Positions 23,099 through 32,318 of a stretch of 64,000 nucleotides of DNA are shown in pieces. A program made the position numbers and the translations under genes. Positions within the stretch are counted from its first letter, which is position 1. Each line of letters starts with the position of its first letter. Under the pieces are notes generated by a model. It worked only from the letters and a program-made list of their open reading frames with translations, made no database searches and was not told where the DNA came from. Source of the DNA: Compostibacter hankyongensis (GTDB lineage Bacteria > Bacteroidota > Bacteroidia > Chitinophagales > Chitinophagaceae); contig NZ_BAABFN010000004.1 in NCBI RefSeq assembly GCF_039541075.1, positions 62,001-126,000 of the forward strand, written 5' to 3'.

Positions 23099-23833
23099 TC
23101 ATCCTTCCAGGATCTCCTGCAGGATGGCCGGCGACCGCAGCGTGCCGAAATCCGGCAGATGCAGGCGAAAATATTCCAGGTAGGATTGCAGCAGCCTTCT
23201 GCGCGTTGCCTGGTTCATCGCCACCTCGGCGCTCTCCCGGGCATCCGCAGCCTGCAGCAGCCGCAGCGATACCCGGCTGTGCTCCTCATCGAGATAATAG
23301 GGATGATGCGGCAGCTCCCTGACAAAAACTCCTTCCCGGAGGTCGAGGTACACCTTACCGGACGCGGGCCGTTCCTCGAGGCCGAATCCCAGCTGTTTGC
23401 CCAGCTTCAGCAGGAAGAAAAGCGGCAGGTTGGCCGTTACCGTGTCCTGTTCGTCGAGCGTCAGCAGCGCCGCTTTGACAAAGCCGAAAAGCTCGGCAGG
23501 CGGCTCGGGCTGGTGCAGGCTGTGCTGTAAGACCTCCACGATAAAAAGCACCACCGCATTTTTGGTCACGTCCAGCAGGATGCTCCGGTAAATATGGGCC
23601 AGCCGGAAATCGGAAAGCCGCTGCAGGTTAGCCGAGCCGCGGTGATAAGCGACAAGCTCCAGCAGGTTGCCGGGTTGCAGCAGGTTGGCCCTGGCCGAGC
23701 GTGTGGCAGCCGTTCTTACTCCGTTGACCAGGTAAGCCTGGATACCTGTTGATTCGGTAAAAAGGGTGGCCACCACGCTCGTTTCCCGGTATTTTACCGT
23801 CCGCAATACCAGCGCTTCTGTTTTTTGTAACAT
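23099..23833 (-). CDS. recO: DNA repair protein RecO
   Basis: A 244-residue cytoplasmic protein that helps RecA load onto SSB-coated DNA in the RecFOR pathway. The N-terminal OB fold (MLQKTEALVLRTVKYRETSVVATLFTESTG) and the following helical part are typical of Bacteroidota RecO. The four-cysteine zinc finger known from some RecO proteins is absent, as in other members of this phylum. The promoter box at 23861-23854 lies just upstream. It diverges from the MMPL exporter gene. Confidence 0.93.
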   Translation of the reverse strand: MLQKTEALVLRTVKYRETSVVATLFTESTGIQAYLVNGVRTAATRSARANLLQPGNLLELVAYHRGSANLQRLSDFRLAHIYRSILLDVTKNAVVLFIVEVLQHSLHQPEPPAELFGFVKAALLTLDEQDTVTANLPLFFLLKLGKQLGFGLEERPASGKVYLDLREGVFVRELPHHPYYLDEEHSRVSLRLLQAADARESAEVAMNQATRRRLLQSYLEYFRLHLPDFGTLRSPAILQEILEG

Positions 23834-23853
23834 GAGGAATACTAAGCAGGCCT

Positions 23854-23861
23854 CAAAACTA
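23854..23861 (-). promoter_or_regulatory. -7 promoter box for recO
   Basis: The minus strand reads TAGTTTTG, exact TAnnTTTG match, 21 bases before the recO ATG. Confidence 0.6.
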
Positions 23862-23967
23862 CCGTTTTTTGACCGATCCCGTAGTTCTTCGTGCTCTCGT
23901 CACAGAACCTCGCAGCGGGGCACGAAAATTAATTACCTTTACGCCCCTTTACAGACGATATCGCGTA

Positions 23968-26358
23968 ATGACCTGGAAACGCCTCGCCGGCCTGCTGCTG
24001 AAATTCCGAATGCTCCTTTTGCTCTTTCTGCTGATAGCGACGGGTATCGCCGTTTATTTTGCCCGGCAGGTAAGCCTTTCCTATGATTTTATCAACGCCA
24101 TCCCCCGGGATAACCCGCAGTACCGGCAATATCTTGCCTTTAAGCAGCAGTTCGGGGAAGACGGTAACATGCTGGTAGCCGGTGTGCAGACGCCGGTTTT
24201 TTTCGGAGAAAGGTTTTTTGCCGACTATGATTCGCTGGTGCATCAGATCCGGCGGATACCGGGCGTGGAGGACGTGCTCAGCATTCCCGGTGCGGTGAAC
24301 CTGGTAAAAGATGCCGGCACGCAGCACCTGCGCGCCGTTCCCATCTTTGGGAACCCCGCCTCGCCTCTGGACAGCCTGAAGGACACTTTTCTTTCCCTTC
24401 CCTTTTACCGGGGTATGCTTTATAACCCCGCCACCCACGCCTACCTGATGGCGATGCGCATCAACAAGGATGTGATGAATACCGCGCGCCGCACCGCCGT
24501 GATCGGTCAGGTACAGCGGACGGTAGACGCATTCGGTAACGCCCATCATGTGCAGATGCACCTCAGCGGTCTGCCGCTGATCCGGACCATGGTGGCCGAT
24601 AAGGTAGCCCATGAGCTCAAGATATTTCTCGGGATATCCTTCCTGCTTACCGCCTTTATTCTCTTTGCCTTCTTCCGCTCCGCCGGCGCCGTGATCATTT
24701 CCATGGTGGTGGTAGCCATAGGCGTGGTATGGTCCCTCGCTACCGTGGTCCTGCTGGGTTACAAGCTGACCATACTCACAGGGCTGATCCCGCCGCTGAT
24801 CGTGGTGATCGGTATTCCCAACTGCGTATACTTCCTGAACAAATACCATACGGAGTATGCGCGGCGCAAGGATAAGCGGCAGGCCCTGGTGGAGATGGTC
24901 CGCCGGATGGGCATCGTTACCCTGTTTACCAACCTGGTCGCCGCCATCGGCTTTGGGGTGTTTTGCTTCACCAGCAGCGCCATCCTGAAAGAATTCGGGG
25001 TCGTGGCCGGGCTGAACATCATGTTTATCTTCCTGATCTCCTTTATTTTCCTGCCCGCCATCCTGAGCTATCTTCCCGTGCCCCGGGACCGGCATACCCA
25101 TTACCTGGACAACCGGCTGGTACAGGGAGTGCTGCAGGCGCTGGAGACCTGGGTATTCCGCTACCGTCCCGCGGTCTACGGTGCGGCGGCGGCGGTGGTG
25201 GTGATCGCCTTTATCGGCATCGGCCGGCTCAATGCGGTAGGGCATATCGTGGATGATATCCCGCACTCCGACCGCATCTACCGGGACCTTAAATTCTTCG
25301 AACATCATTTTCACGGCGTAATGCCATTGGAGATACTGGTGGATACCCGTCGGAAATACGGTATTACCACGTTGCCCACCCTGCAGAAGCTGGATCAGCT
25401 GACCCGCGCCATTGCAGGGCATCCCGAGCTCGCCCGCCCCCTCTCGCTGGTAGCGGGGCTGAAATTTGCACGGCAGGCCTATTACAACGGGGACAGCAAC
25501 AGCTATGCCATTCCCAACCAGTTTGATATTGCCTTTCTGGCGCCCTACCTGCGGATGAAAGGCGGGGAGGGAAAGGCGGCCGGCGGGGACTTCTCCAGGC
25601 TTACCGCCACTTTTATGGACAGCGCCCGGCAGGTAGCCCGTGTAAGCGTGAACATGGCCGATATCGGCACTGCCCGGCTGCCGGCGCTGCTCGATTCGCT
25701 CCACCGGCAGACCGACCGCATCTTTGATACCGCCCGCTACCGGGTGACCTTTACCGGGAGCAGCATCACCTACCTGGAGGGCAGTCACTTTATCATTTCG
25801 GGGTTGCGCGACAGCATCCTGCTGGCTTTTGTGCTGATACTGGCCTGTATGTTCTACCTGTTCCGTTCCTGGAAGATGCTGCTGATCTCCATGATCCCGA
25901 ACATCATACCCCTGCTGGTGACGGCCGGAGTGATGGGCTGGGCGGACATTCCCCTGAAGCCTTCCACCGTGCTGGTGTTCAGCATAGCCTTAGGGATAGC
26001 CATCGATGTGACCATCCGTTTCCTGGTGAATTTCAAGCAGGAGCTTCCCGTGTACGGCTATGATATTTCGGCTACGGTACGGGGCACCATCCGCGATACG
26101 GGACTGAGCATCATCTATACCGGGCTGATCCTCTTTGCCGGCTTTATGATCTTCAGCTTCTCCGGGTTCGGCGGCACCCAGGCCCTTGGCCTGCTGACTT
26201 CCCTCACCATCCTGCTGGCCATGGTCGCCAATCTCACCGTTTTACCGGCCCTGCTGCTATGGATGGAAAAATCCCTGCAGAAAAAGGGCCGTTCCGGCAA
26301 GCTATGGCCCGGCCTGGAAGGCGAGGACGCCGGCGTTGTTCCCGGCCGTTCTGCATAG
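23968..26358 (+). CDS. MMPL/RND superfamily exporter
   Basis: A 796-residue inner membrane protein of the RND/MMPL type with two halves. Each half has one membrane helix, a large periplasmic domain and a five-helix bundle (sterol-sensing-like: VIISMVVVAIGVVWSLATVVLLG in the first, PNIIPLLVTAGVMGWADIPLKPSTVLVFSIALGIAIDVTIRFL in pieces in the second). The N-terminus MTWKRLAGLLLKFRMLLLLFLL is the usual cytoplasmic start plus first helix. I chose the ATG at 23968, not the longer open frame, because it lies behind a near-consensus box (TACCTTTA, 23934-23941). Such proteins export lipids or lipid-like molecules; the substrate here is unknown. No membrane-fusion partner is adjacent. Confidence 0.88.
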   Translation: MTWKRLAGLLLKFRMLLLLFLLIATGIAVYFARQVSLSYDFINAIPRDNPQYRQYLAFKQQFGEDGNMLVAGVQTPVFFGERFFADYDSLVHQIRRIPGVEDVLSIPGAVNLVKDAGTQHLRAVPIFGNPASPLDSLKDTFLSLPFYRGMLYNPATHAYLMAMRINKDVMNTARRTAVIGQVQRTVDAFGNAHHVQMHLSGLPLIRTMVADKVAHELKIFLGISFLLTAFILFAFFRSAGAVIISMVVVAIGVVWSLATVVLLGYKLTILTGLIPPLIVVIGIPNCVYFLNKYHTEYARRKDKRQALVEMVRRMGIVTLFTNLVAAIGFGVFCFTSSAILKEFGVVAGLNIMFIFLISFIFLPAILSYLPVPRDRHTHYLDNRLVQGVLQALETWVFRYRPAVYGAAAAVVVIAFIGIGRLNAVGHIVDDIPHSDRIYRDLKFFEHHFHGVMPLEILVDTRRKYGITTLPTLQKLDQLTRAIAGHPELARPLSLVAGLKFARQAYYNGDSNSYAIPNQFDIAFLAPYLRMKGGEGKAAGGDFSRLTATFMDSARQVARVSVNMADIGTARLPALLDSLHRQTDRIFDTARYRVTFTGSSITYLEGSHFIISGLRDSILLAFVLILACMFYLFRSWKMLLISMIPNIIPLLVTAGVMGWADIPLKPSTVLVFSIALGIAIDVTIRFLVNFKQELPVYGYDISATVRGTIRDTGLSIIYTGLILFAGFMIFSFSGFGGTQALGLLTSLTILLAMVANLTVLPALLLWMEKSLQKKGRSGKLWPGLEGEDAGVVPGRSA

Positions 26359-26446
26359 GGATCTCTCTCCCCACCTATCGTCTGCTGTTCCCGCATATGC
26401 ACCGCCTGATGGCGGAGAGGGAGGATTTTGTTCCCCGGAGTAAAAG

Positions 26447-26463
26447 TTTTTTTCGAAAAAACG
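26447..26463. repeat. AT-rich palindrome before susC
   Basis: GTTTTTTTCGAAAAAAC, a near-perfect palindrome between the MMPL gene and the -7 box of the SusC gene. It could act as an operator or as a weak terminator; no evidence decides. Confidence 0.35.
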
Positions 26464-26483
26464 GTTTGTGTAGGGCAAACATG

Positions 26484-26491
26484 TAATTTTG
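26484..26491 (+). promoter_or_regulatory. -7 promoter box for the SusC/SusD pair
   Basis: TAATTTTG, exact TAnnTTTG match, 36 bases before the SusC ATG. Confidence 0.6.
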
Positions 26492-26527
26492 CATCACCTG
26501 ATTTAACAAAATTATAACGGTTAGCTT

Positions 26528-29500
26528 ATGAAAAATTTCTTACTATGCCTACTTCTTACGGCGTTAAGTTTCGGGCAGCTACTGGCCCAGGAACGGACCA
26601 TTTCAGGTACGGTTACCGGCAGCGACGGAAAACCGGTTCCCTTTGCCACCGTACAGGTGGAGGGGACAAACCAGGGGACGGTCACCGATGAACAGGGGAA
26701 TTTTACCGTTCCTGCCTCGGGAGACGCTGTTATCCGTGTTTCATACGTCGGATACAACGCCATCGAGGTCCCTGTAAACAACCAGTCTTCCCTGTCGATC
26801 ACCCTGCAGGTGAACCCCAACGCCCTGAATGAGCTGGTGGTGACCGCCCTCGGTATCAAAAGGGAGAAAAGAACCCTTTCCTATACCACGCAGGAGGTCA
26901 AGGGTGAAGACCTCGTAAAATCCCGCGAAACCAACTTCTTAAATGCGTTGCAGGGGAAGGTCGCCGGCGTGCAGATCAATTCGAACAGCGGTATGCCCGG
27001 CAGCGGCTCCCGTATCGTGATACGGGGCGCTTCCTCACTGACCGGCCAGAACCAGCCGCTTTTCGTAGTGGATGGCGTTCCGATCAGTAACCAGCAGATC
27101 GGCGCCGGGGATGATGATCCCGTTTTGTTTGGAGGCTCTACCCCCAACAGGGGCGTCGACATCGATCCGAATATTATTGCCAGTGTGAACATCCTGAGGG
27201 GTGCTGCAGCGACGGCCCTGTATGGTTCCCGCGCCGCCGGCGGGGCTGTTATCATTACCACCAAGAGCGGCCAGGGCATGAAGAAAGGCATGACGGTAAA
27301 TGTTAGTACTGCTGTAACTTTTGATCAGGCTATTCTTCCCGAATTCCAGGATAAGTATTCCGCCGGGATAGACGGTAAATACTATGATGAAGTAAATCAA
27401 CAAACTTCTTCTTCTTGGGGAGCGAGGCTGGATACCCTGAAGGTCAACGGGGCACCGGTTAAAAAATATGATCCGCGGAGTCAGTTTTTCAAAACCGGCG
27501 TTACGTCGGATAATTCTGTTAGCCTTACCGGTACTACGGATAAATCCGATTATCTCTTATCTTATTCTTTCCTGAAACAAGGTGGAATAGTCCCCAATAC
27601 CAATTATACCCGTAATTCAGTATACGGAAGGTTTGGAACTCAGTTCTCCGACAAACTAAGGGCCAATGTAACTGTCAATTACGTCAATTCCGATAATGAC
27701 CGCCAGCCTGAAGGGAACGGCACTTCCAGCTATCTCTGGGGGATCATGAGAGCTCCGGTTACCTATAATCTGAAACCGGTATTGGATGAGAACGGAGATC
27801 AACGGACATATCTGAATACGATCAATAACCCGTTTTGGGCAGTAGATAATATTGGGTTGAATCTGAATGTAGACCGCTTCATAACAAACGGAAGTCTGAT
27901 CTATCAGCCACTGGACTGGCTGACCTTTACGGAGCGTATCGGTGCGGATGTTTATTCGGATACGCGAAAATTCCACGAAGAGATCGGTTCCAAGAGTGAC
28001 TATCCGGATGGCAGAATGTTTGATGAGCTGATCCACAGCCGCCAGATCAACCATGACTTTTATGTAGAGGCTCGGAGAGATCTTTCTTCTGACCTTGACC
28101 TCTCGGTAATGGTCGGAAACAACATCATTTCCGAGTGGACCAACGATGTTTTCAATAAGGGGATCGGTCTTTCGGGCTATAACTTCTTCGATATCAGCAA
28201 CGCGGAAACCGTTACCTCCTCTGTAGATCTGCAGCGGCGGCGGCGGGTAAGCGTCTATGGCCAGGCAATCCTGGAATACAAGAAGATGTTGTCCTTAACG
28301 GTCACAGGAAGAAACGATTGGTCATCCACGCTTCCTATCAATAACCGGTCTTATTTCTATCCTTCAGTTTCCGGAGCTTTTGTATTCAGTGAATTACCAG
28401 GACTTAACGGTAGTTCTGCGCTTAGCTTCGGCAAATTGCGCGCCGCCTATACCGTTATCGGTAATGACGCCGATCCATACAAAACCGGAACTTATTATTC
28501 AAAGCCTGCAATTGGGGACGGACAGCGTGGCGAAATAACCCTCCCCTTCGACGGACAGAATGCTTTTGTGCTGGATAATGTACAGGGGAATCCGAATCTG
28601 AAGCCGGAAAGGATCAAAGAATTTGAAGTAGGGCTCGAGACCCAATGGCTGCATAACCGTCTTGGTCTGGAAGTGGATTATTATAACAAGATCAGCCAGG
28701 ACCTGATCTTCCAGACGCCGGTTGCCGCTTCCAGCGGATTTGTGGAATCCCTGATCAATGCAGGTGAGATCCGCAATAACGGTTTGGAAGTAACCTTGAA
28801 CGCCACACCGGTTCAATCAAAGGATTTCAACTGGAATATATCGGTAAACTGGTCCAAGAACAACAGCAAGATCGTTTCCCTGGCCGAAGGGGTTCCCTAT
28901 ATCCAGGTTGGCGGATTTGTGGATCCGGGAATTTTCCTGGTGAAGGGCTATTCCTATGGTTCCATATGGGGAACCAAATGGAAGCGCAACGAAAAGGGCC
29001 AGTTATTGATTGATGAAGACGGTTATCCGATTGTCGATGACGCGCTCGGTGTGATCGGGGACATATCGCCGGACTGGATAGGGGGCATTACCAATGAATT
29101 TTCCTATAAGGGAATCGGCCTTTCTTTTACCTGGGATACGAAACAGGGCGGGGACGTGATGAACCTGGACCGGTATTACCTGGGTGCGGCCGGCGTGGCC
29201 AAGTATACCGATACCCGGGAAACCACCAAGGTCTTTGAAGGAGTACATGAAGACGGGAAGCCCAATACCACGCCGGTAAAGCTGGATCAGTCCTATTACA
29301 GGAGCTATGTTCCCGGTGTCGAGGAAGCCTGGGTGGAAGATGGGACCTTTGTTAAGCTTCGGAATGTAACCCTTTCCTATTCGCTGGATCCGAAAATATT
29401 GAAACGTTCTCTCCTGAAAGGAGCTACCTTATCGGTAACGGGTCGTAATCTTTATATTTACAAGCCCCACTTTACCGGGTCGGATCCTGAATTGGGGCTG

Positions 29501-29590
29501 TATGGCAGCGGCAGTAACTCGCAAGGTTTTTACAACTTTATCACCCCCAGCACCCGATCTTATACGGTAGCATTGAAGTTAACTTTCTAA
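26528..29590 (+). CDS. SusC/RagA TonB-linked outer membrane receptor
   Basis: A 1020-residue outer membrane transporter that pairs with the SusD-like protein downstream to import glycans or peptides with TonB energy. A signal peptide (MKNFLLCLLLTALSFGQLLAQ) is followed by a carboxypeptidase-regulatory-like domain (about 24-105), the LNELVVTALGIKREKR linker, a plug domain (GLQGKVAGVQI-type and RIVIRGASSL), and a 22-stranded barrel ending in Phe (VALKLTF). There is no STN domain, so it does not signal through FecR. From about 27.3 kb on the gene uses more A/T third positions than its neighbours, which hints at separate ancestry. The substrate is unknown. Confidence 0.95.
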   Translation: MKNFLLCLLLTALSFGQLLAQERTISGTVTGSDGKPVPFATVQVEGTNQGTVTDEQGNFTVPASGDAVIRVSYVGYNAIEVPVNNQSSLSITLQVNPNALNELVVTALGIKREKRTLSYTTQEVKGEDLVKSRETNFLNALQGKVAGVQINSNSGMPGSGSRIVIRGASSLTGQNQPLFVVDGVPISNQQIGAGDDDPVLFGGSTPNRGVDIDPNIIASVNILRGAAATALYGSRAAGGAVIITTKSGQGMKKGMTVNVSTAVTFDQAILPEFQDKYSAGIDGKYYDEVNQQTSSSWGARLDTLKVNGAPVKKYDPRSQFFKTGVTSDNSVSLTGTTDKSDYLLSYSFLKQGGIVPNTNYTRNSVYGRFGTQFSDKLRANVTVNYVNSDNDRQPEGNGTSSYLWGIMRAPVTYNLKPVLDENGDQRTYLNTINNPFWAVDNIGLNLNVDRFITNGSLIYQPLDWLTFTERIGADVYSDTRKFHEEIGSKSDYPDGRMFDELIHSRQINHDFYVEARRDLSSDLDLSVMVGNNIISEWTNDVFNKGIGLSGYNFFDISNAETVTSSVDLQRRRRVSVYGQAILEYKKMLSLTVTGRNDWSSTLPINNRSYFYPSVSGAFVFSELPGLNGSSALSFGKLRAAYTVIGNDADPYKTGTYYSKPAIGDGQRGEITLPFDGQNAFVLDNVQGNPNLKPERIKEFEVGLETQWLHNRLGLEVDYYNKISQDLIFQTPVAASSGFVESLINAGEIRNNGLEVTLNATPVQSKDFNWNISVNWSKNNSKIVSLAEGVPYIQVGGFVDPGIFLVKGYSYGSIWGTKWKRNEKGQLLIDEDGYPIVDDALGVIGDISPDWIGGITNEFSYKGIGLSFTWDTKQGGDVMNLDRYYLGAAGVAKYTDTRETTKVFEGVHEDGKPNTTPVKLDQSYYRSYVPGVEEAWVEDGTFVKLRNVTLSYSLDPKILKRSLLKGATLSVTGRNLYIYKPHFTGSDPELGLYGSGSNSQGFYNFITPSTRSYTVALKLTF

Positions 29591-29600
29591 ATCCGGAATC

Positions 29601-31010
29601 ATGAAGACAAGCATTATAAAGTTTTTACTGGTCAGCGGTATCCTTATAGTAGGATCGGGATGTTCCGATTTTCTCGACGTAAATGACAATCCCAATGCCG
29701 CCAAAGACGTAAAAGAGGGTTTGTTGGTTACCTCCACCGAAACCATTACTGCCTATAACGTAACGGGAGGATTCCCGGCAAGGGTGTCATCCTACTGGAC
29801 CCAGCAGGTTTCCTTTAACACGCCAGGACCCGATATTGACAGCTATCAGATGTTGGCTTCCACGGTGGAAAATACCTGGACATTTGATTTGTATGCCGGT
29901 ATTTTGAAAAACCTGAAAGTGCTGGAAGAAAAGACGACCGATAACGGTAACAATTACTACTGTGCTATTGCCAAAATAATGCTGGCGTATAACATGGGCG
30001 TAGTAACCGATCTCTGGAATGACGTGCCTTATTCAGATGCCTTTCAGGGATCCGAAAACTCACAACCCAAATATGACAGCCAGGAGAAAGTGTATGAGGA
30101 GATCGGTCAATTGCTGAATGATGGCATTGAGCTGGCAGGTAAGTCGTACGAGGGTGAAAAGCCCGGCAGTGATGATCTGATCTATGGCGGCGACATGGAC
30201 GAATGGACGAAGTTCGCTTATATGCTGAAGGCCCGCTATGCCCTTCGGCTGATCAATGCGCCGGGAAAGGATAAGGCTGCGCAATGTAATGCGGCACTTG
30301 CTGCGTTGAAGAATGGGTTCTCGGGTAGTGGTGATAATGCAGCAGTGCCTTTTAGTACCTCCGCAGGCGGAGAGGCCCCTTGGTATCAGTTTATCCAGAA
30401 GTGGAGCGGTGCCTATATGGCTTCTACCTTCATTAATATGCTAAAGGCTTCCAATGATCCCCGTATATCAGTGATTGCAGAAAAGGCGAAAGAAGGGAAT
30501 GCATACATCGGGCATGTGATAGGTTCCGAGCACTTAACGGATGATGAGGTCTCTGCAGTAGGAGACCTGTTTGCCAAAGCCGACGCCCCCGTTTACCTGG
30601 CTACTTATGCCGAGGCGTTATTCATTAAAGCGGAGGCTACCTACTGGACCAAAGGTTTTGCCGCTGCCCAGCCTATCCTGACAGCGGCAGTAAAGGAAAC
30701 TGCTGCCGAATGGGGCATGGATCCTGAAAGTTTGGCGATGACGACTTACATTACTGCACATTGCACGCTCACTTCCGGCAATGCTTATCAGGTAATTATG
30801 ACGCAGAAATATATCTCCAATTTCCTGTCGCTGGAAGCTTTCAATGACTGGAGAAGAAGCGGATTTCCGAAGCTGAGCCCGGTGGAGAATGCCTACATCA
30901 ATACCATTCCCCGCAGGTGGGTGTATTCTTCTCAGGAAGTATCCAGTAACCCTCAGCCCGAGCAGAGCGGGGTTAAGCTTACCGGCCGGGTATGGTGGGA
31001 TACAAAATAA
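29601..31010 (+). CDS. SusD/RagB-type surface lipoprotein (SusD-like_2)
   Basis: A 469-residue lipoprotein that forms the lid over the SusC barrel upstream. The signal peptide ends at the lipobox (VGSGC, Cys21), followed by SDFLDVNDNPNAA, typical of the SusD-like_2 family. TPR-like helices make up most of the rest (YYCAIAKIMLAYNMGVVTDLWNDVPYSDAF in pieces; ALFIKAEATYW near the C-terminus; LSLEAFNDWRRSGFP). It starts 10 bp after the SusC stop and ends 29 bp before a strong terminator, so the operon is just these two genes. No glycan hydrolase is attached. Confidence 0.93.
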   Translation: MKTSIIKFLLVSGILIVGSGCSDFLDVNDNPNAAKDVKEGLLVTSTETITAYNVTGGFPARVSSYWTQQVSFNTPGPDIDSYQMLASTVENTWTFDLYAGILKNLKVLEEKTTDNGNNYYCAIAKIMLAYNMGVVTDLWNDVPYSDAFQGSENSQPKYDSQEKVYEEIGQLLNDGIELAGKSYEGEKPGSDDLIYGGDMDEWTKFAYMLKARYALRLINAPGKDKAAQCNAALAALKNGFSGSGDNAAVPFSTSAGGEAPWYQFIQKWSGAYMASTFINMLKASNDPRISVIAEKAKEGNAYIGHVIGSEHLTDDEVSAVGDLFAKADAPVYLATYAEALFIKAEATYWTKGFAAAQPILTAAVKETAAEWGMDPESLAMTTYITAHCTLTSGNAYQVIMTQKYISNFLSLEAFNDWRRSGFPKLSPVENAYINTIPRRWVYSSQEVSSNPQPEQSGVKLTGRVWWDTK

Positions 31011-31039
31011 TACAGAAGGAAAAATCCGATTATAAAGGA

Positions 31040-31068
31040 GCCGGTCAGCTATTTTGACCGGCTTTTTT
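31040..31068 (+). terminator. Intrinsic terminator after the SusC/SusD pair
   Basis: GCCGGTCA (31040-31047) pairs with TGACCGGC (31055-31062), an 8 bp perfect stem, then six T at 31063-31068. Confidence 0.9.
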
Positions 31069-31071
31069 CTT

Positions 31072-32268
31072 TTACCTCAGCACCCTTTTCAGCACCACCG
31101 TCAGGCTGTCGCCGCGGAGGTCTTTGGCAATGACCTTGCCGGTGGGGTCCAGCAGGAAATTGGCCGGCAGCATCTGTACGCCGTAGGTAGCGGCGGGAAC
31201 CGAATTCCAGCCTTTCAGATCGCTGACCTGGGTCCACTGCAACCCGTCGTCACGGATGGCTTTTTCCCAGGAGCTCTTTTTGGTGTCGAGCGATACGCTG
31301 AAGATGGTAAAATTCCGCGGGAGAAACTGCTTCCAGGCCTTTACCAGCACAGGACTTTCTTCCCGACAGGGGGCGCACCAGCTGGCCCAGAAATCAACAA
31401 GCACATATTTGCCCCGCAGCGAAGAAAGGGCAACCTCCTTGCCATCCGGTCCGGGGTAGGCAATATCCGGGGCGATGCTGCCCACGGGAACGGCTATATC
31501 CCCGCCCCGGTCGTTCATCGTCTTGTGGTAGGCGGCGGCGGCCTGCCTGGCCAGCATGCTGTTGGGAAACCGCAGGGGCAGGCTATCATACAGGCTGCGA
31601 TTGGCCGCCAGCTCCCCGGGTGCATGCAGCAGGCTGAGGGCGAAGACGGCTATGGTGGCGTCGCCGGTACCGCGCACGGTCTGCAGGATGTATGCGCTCA
31701 ATGCCCGGGAACTGTCGCGCAGGTTTGTACCCGTCGCATAGATCAGGCTGTCCCGCGCTTTTATCTTGTTCAGATAGCTGTATGCCTGCTGCTGTTTGCG
31801 GACCTGGTTGGCCCGGCGGGCGGTCTCTCCGAGAAAATCCGACAGCGCCGCCGTTGCCGGCGAGCCCGTAATGCTGAGGTTAGCGGGATGCAGATAATCG
31901 CCCTTTACCCGGATATCCCCGGGCGCCAGCACCAAGTACAGGGCCGTGCTGTCCTGCAGCATGACGCGGAACAAGCCCTCTTCGCTCAGCGGGCCGCTGA
32001 AGGAAAACTGCCCTGCCGCGGCATCGATCACCGCCGTGTCGATGATGCGGTTGCCGCTCATGTCTACCGCCTGCAGCACCGCCTTACGGATATGGGGCGG
32101 CAGATGGCTGAGGGTGATATGTACAGTGAAATGATCCGCATCTTCGGTCCGGCAGCGGAGCAGCAGCAGGGCCGGCAGACAAAGCACAATCAGGAATAGC
32201 CGGCGCGGCCGGAACTTTGCGGCAGGGCCGGAAAAAACAGGTGGAAATAGATGTTTGGCAGCATTCAT
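31072..32268 (-). CDS. TlpA-like thioredoxin with N-terminal DUF4369-type domain
   Basis: A 398-residue periplasmic or membrane-anchored disulfide reductase. A hydrophobic stretch at about 24-38 (LFLIVLCLPALLLL) acts as a signal anchor or, with the Cys just after it, a lipoprotein signal. A beta-rich DUF4369-like domain follows (about 48-130), then a helical linker, then the thioredoxin fold with WASWCAPC (Cys298, Cys301) and the cis-Pro segment VQMLPANFLLDPTGKVIAKDL. Such proteins keep exported thiols reduced, often for cytochrome maturation. The target is unknown. It is convergent with the SusD gene. Confidence 0.88.
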   Translation of the reverse strand: MNAAKHLFPPVFSGPAAKFRPRRLFLIVLCLPALLLLRCRTEDADHFTVHITLSHLPPHIRKAVLQAVDMSGNRIIDTAVIDAAAGQFSFSGPLSEEGLFRVMLQDSTALYLVLAPGDIRVKGDYLHPANLSITGSPATAALSDFLGETARRANQVRKQQQAYSYLNKIKARDSLIYATGTNLRDSSRALSAYILQTVRGTGDATIAVFALSLLHAPGELAANRSLYDSLPLRFPNSMLARQAAAAYHKTMNDRGGDIAVPVGSIAPDIAYPGPDGKEVALSSLRGKYVLVDFWASWCAPCREESPVLVKAWKQFLPRNFTIFSVSLDTKKSSWEKAIRDDGLQWTQVSDLKGWNSVPAATYGVQMLPANFLLDPTGKVIAKDLRGDSLTVVLKRVLR

Positions 32269-32318
32269 TCCGGGTGGTTTCAGATGATTAATACCGGCGC
32301 CGGCGGCCGCTCCGGCGT

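Noticed and set aside
23929..25788. A 619-codon open frame on the minus strand
   Set aside because: It is antisense to the MMPL exporter, has His/Gly-rich low-complexity content and matches no family.
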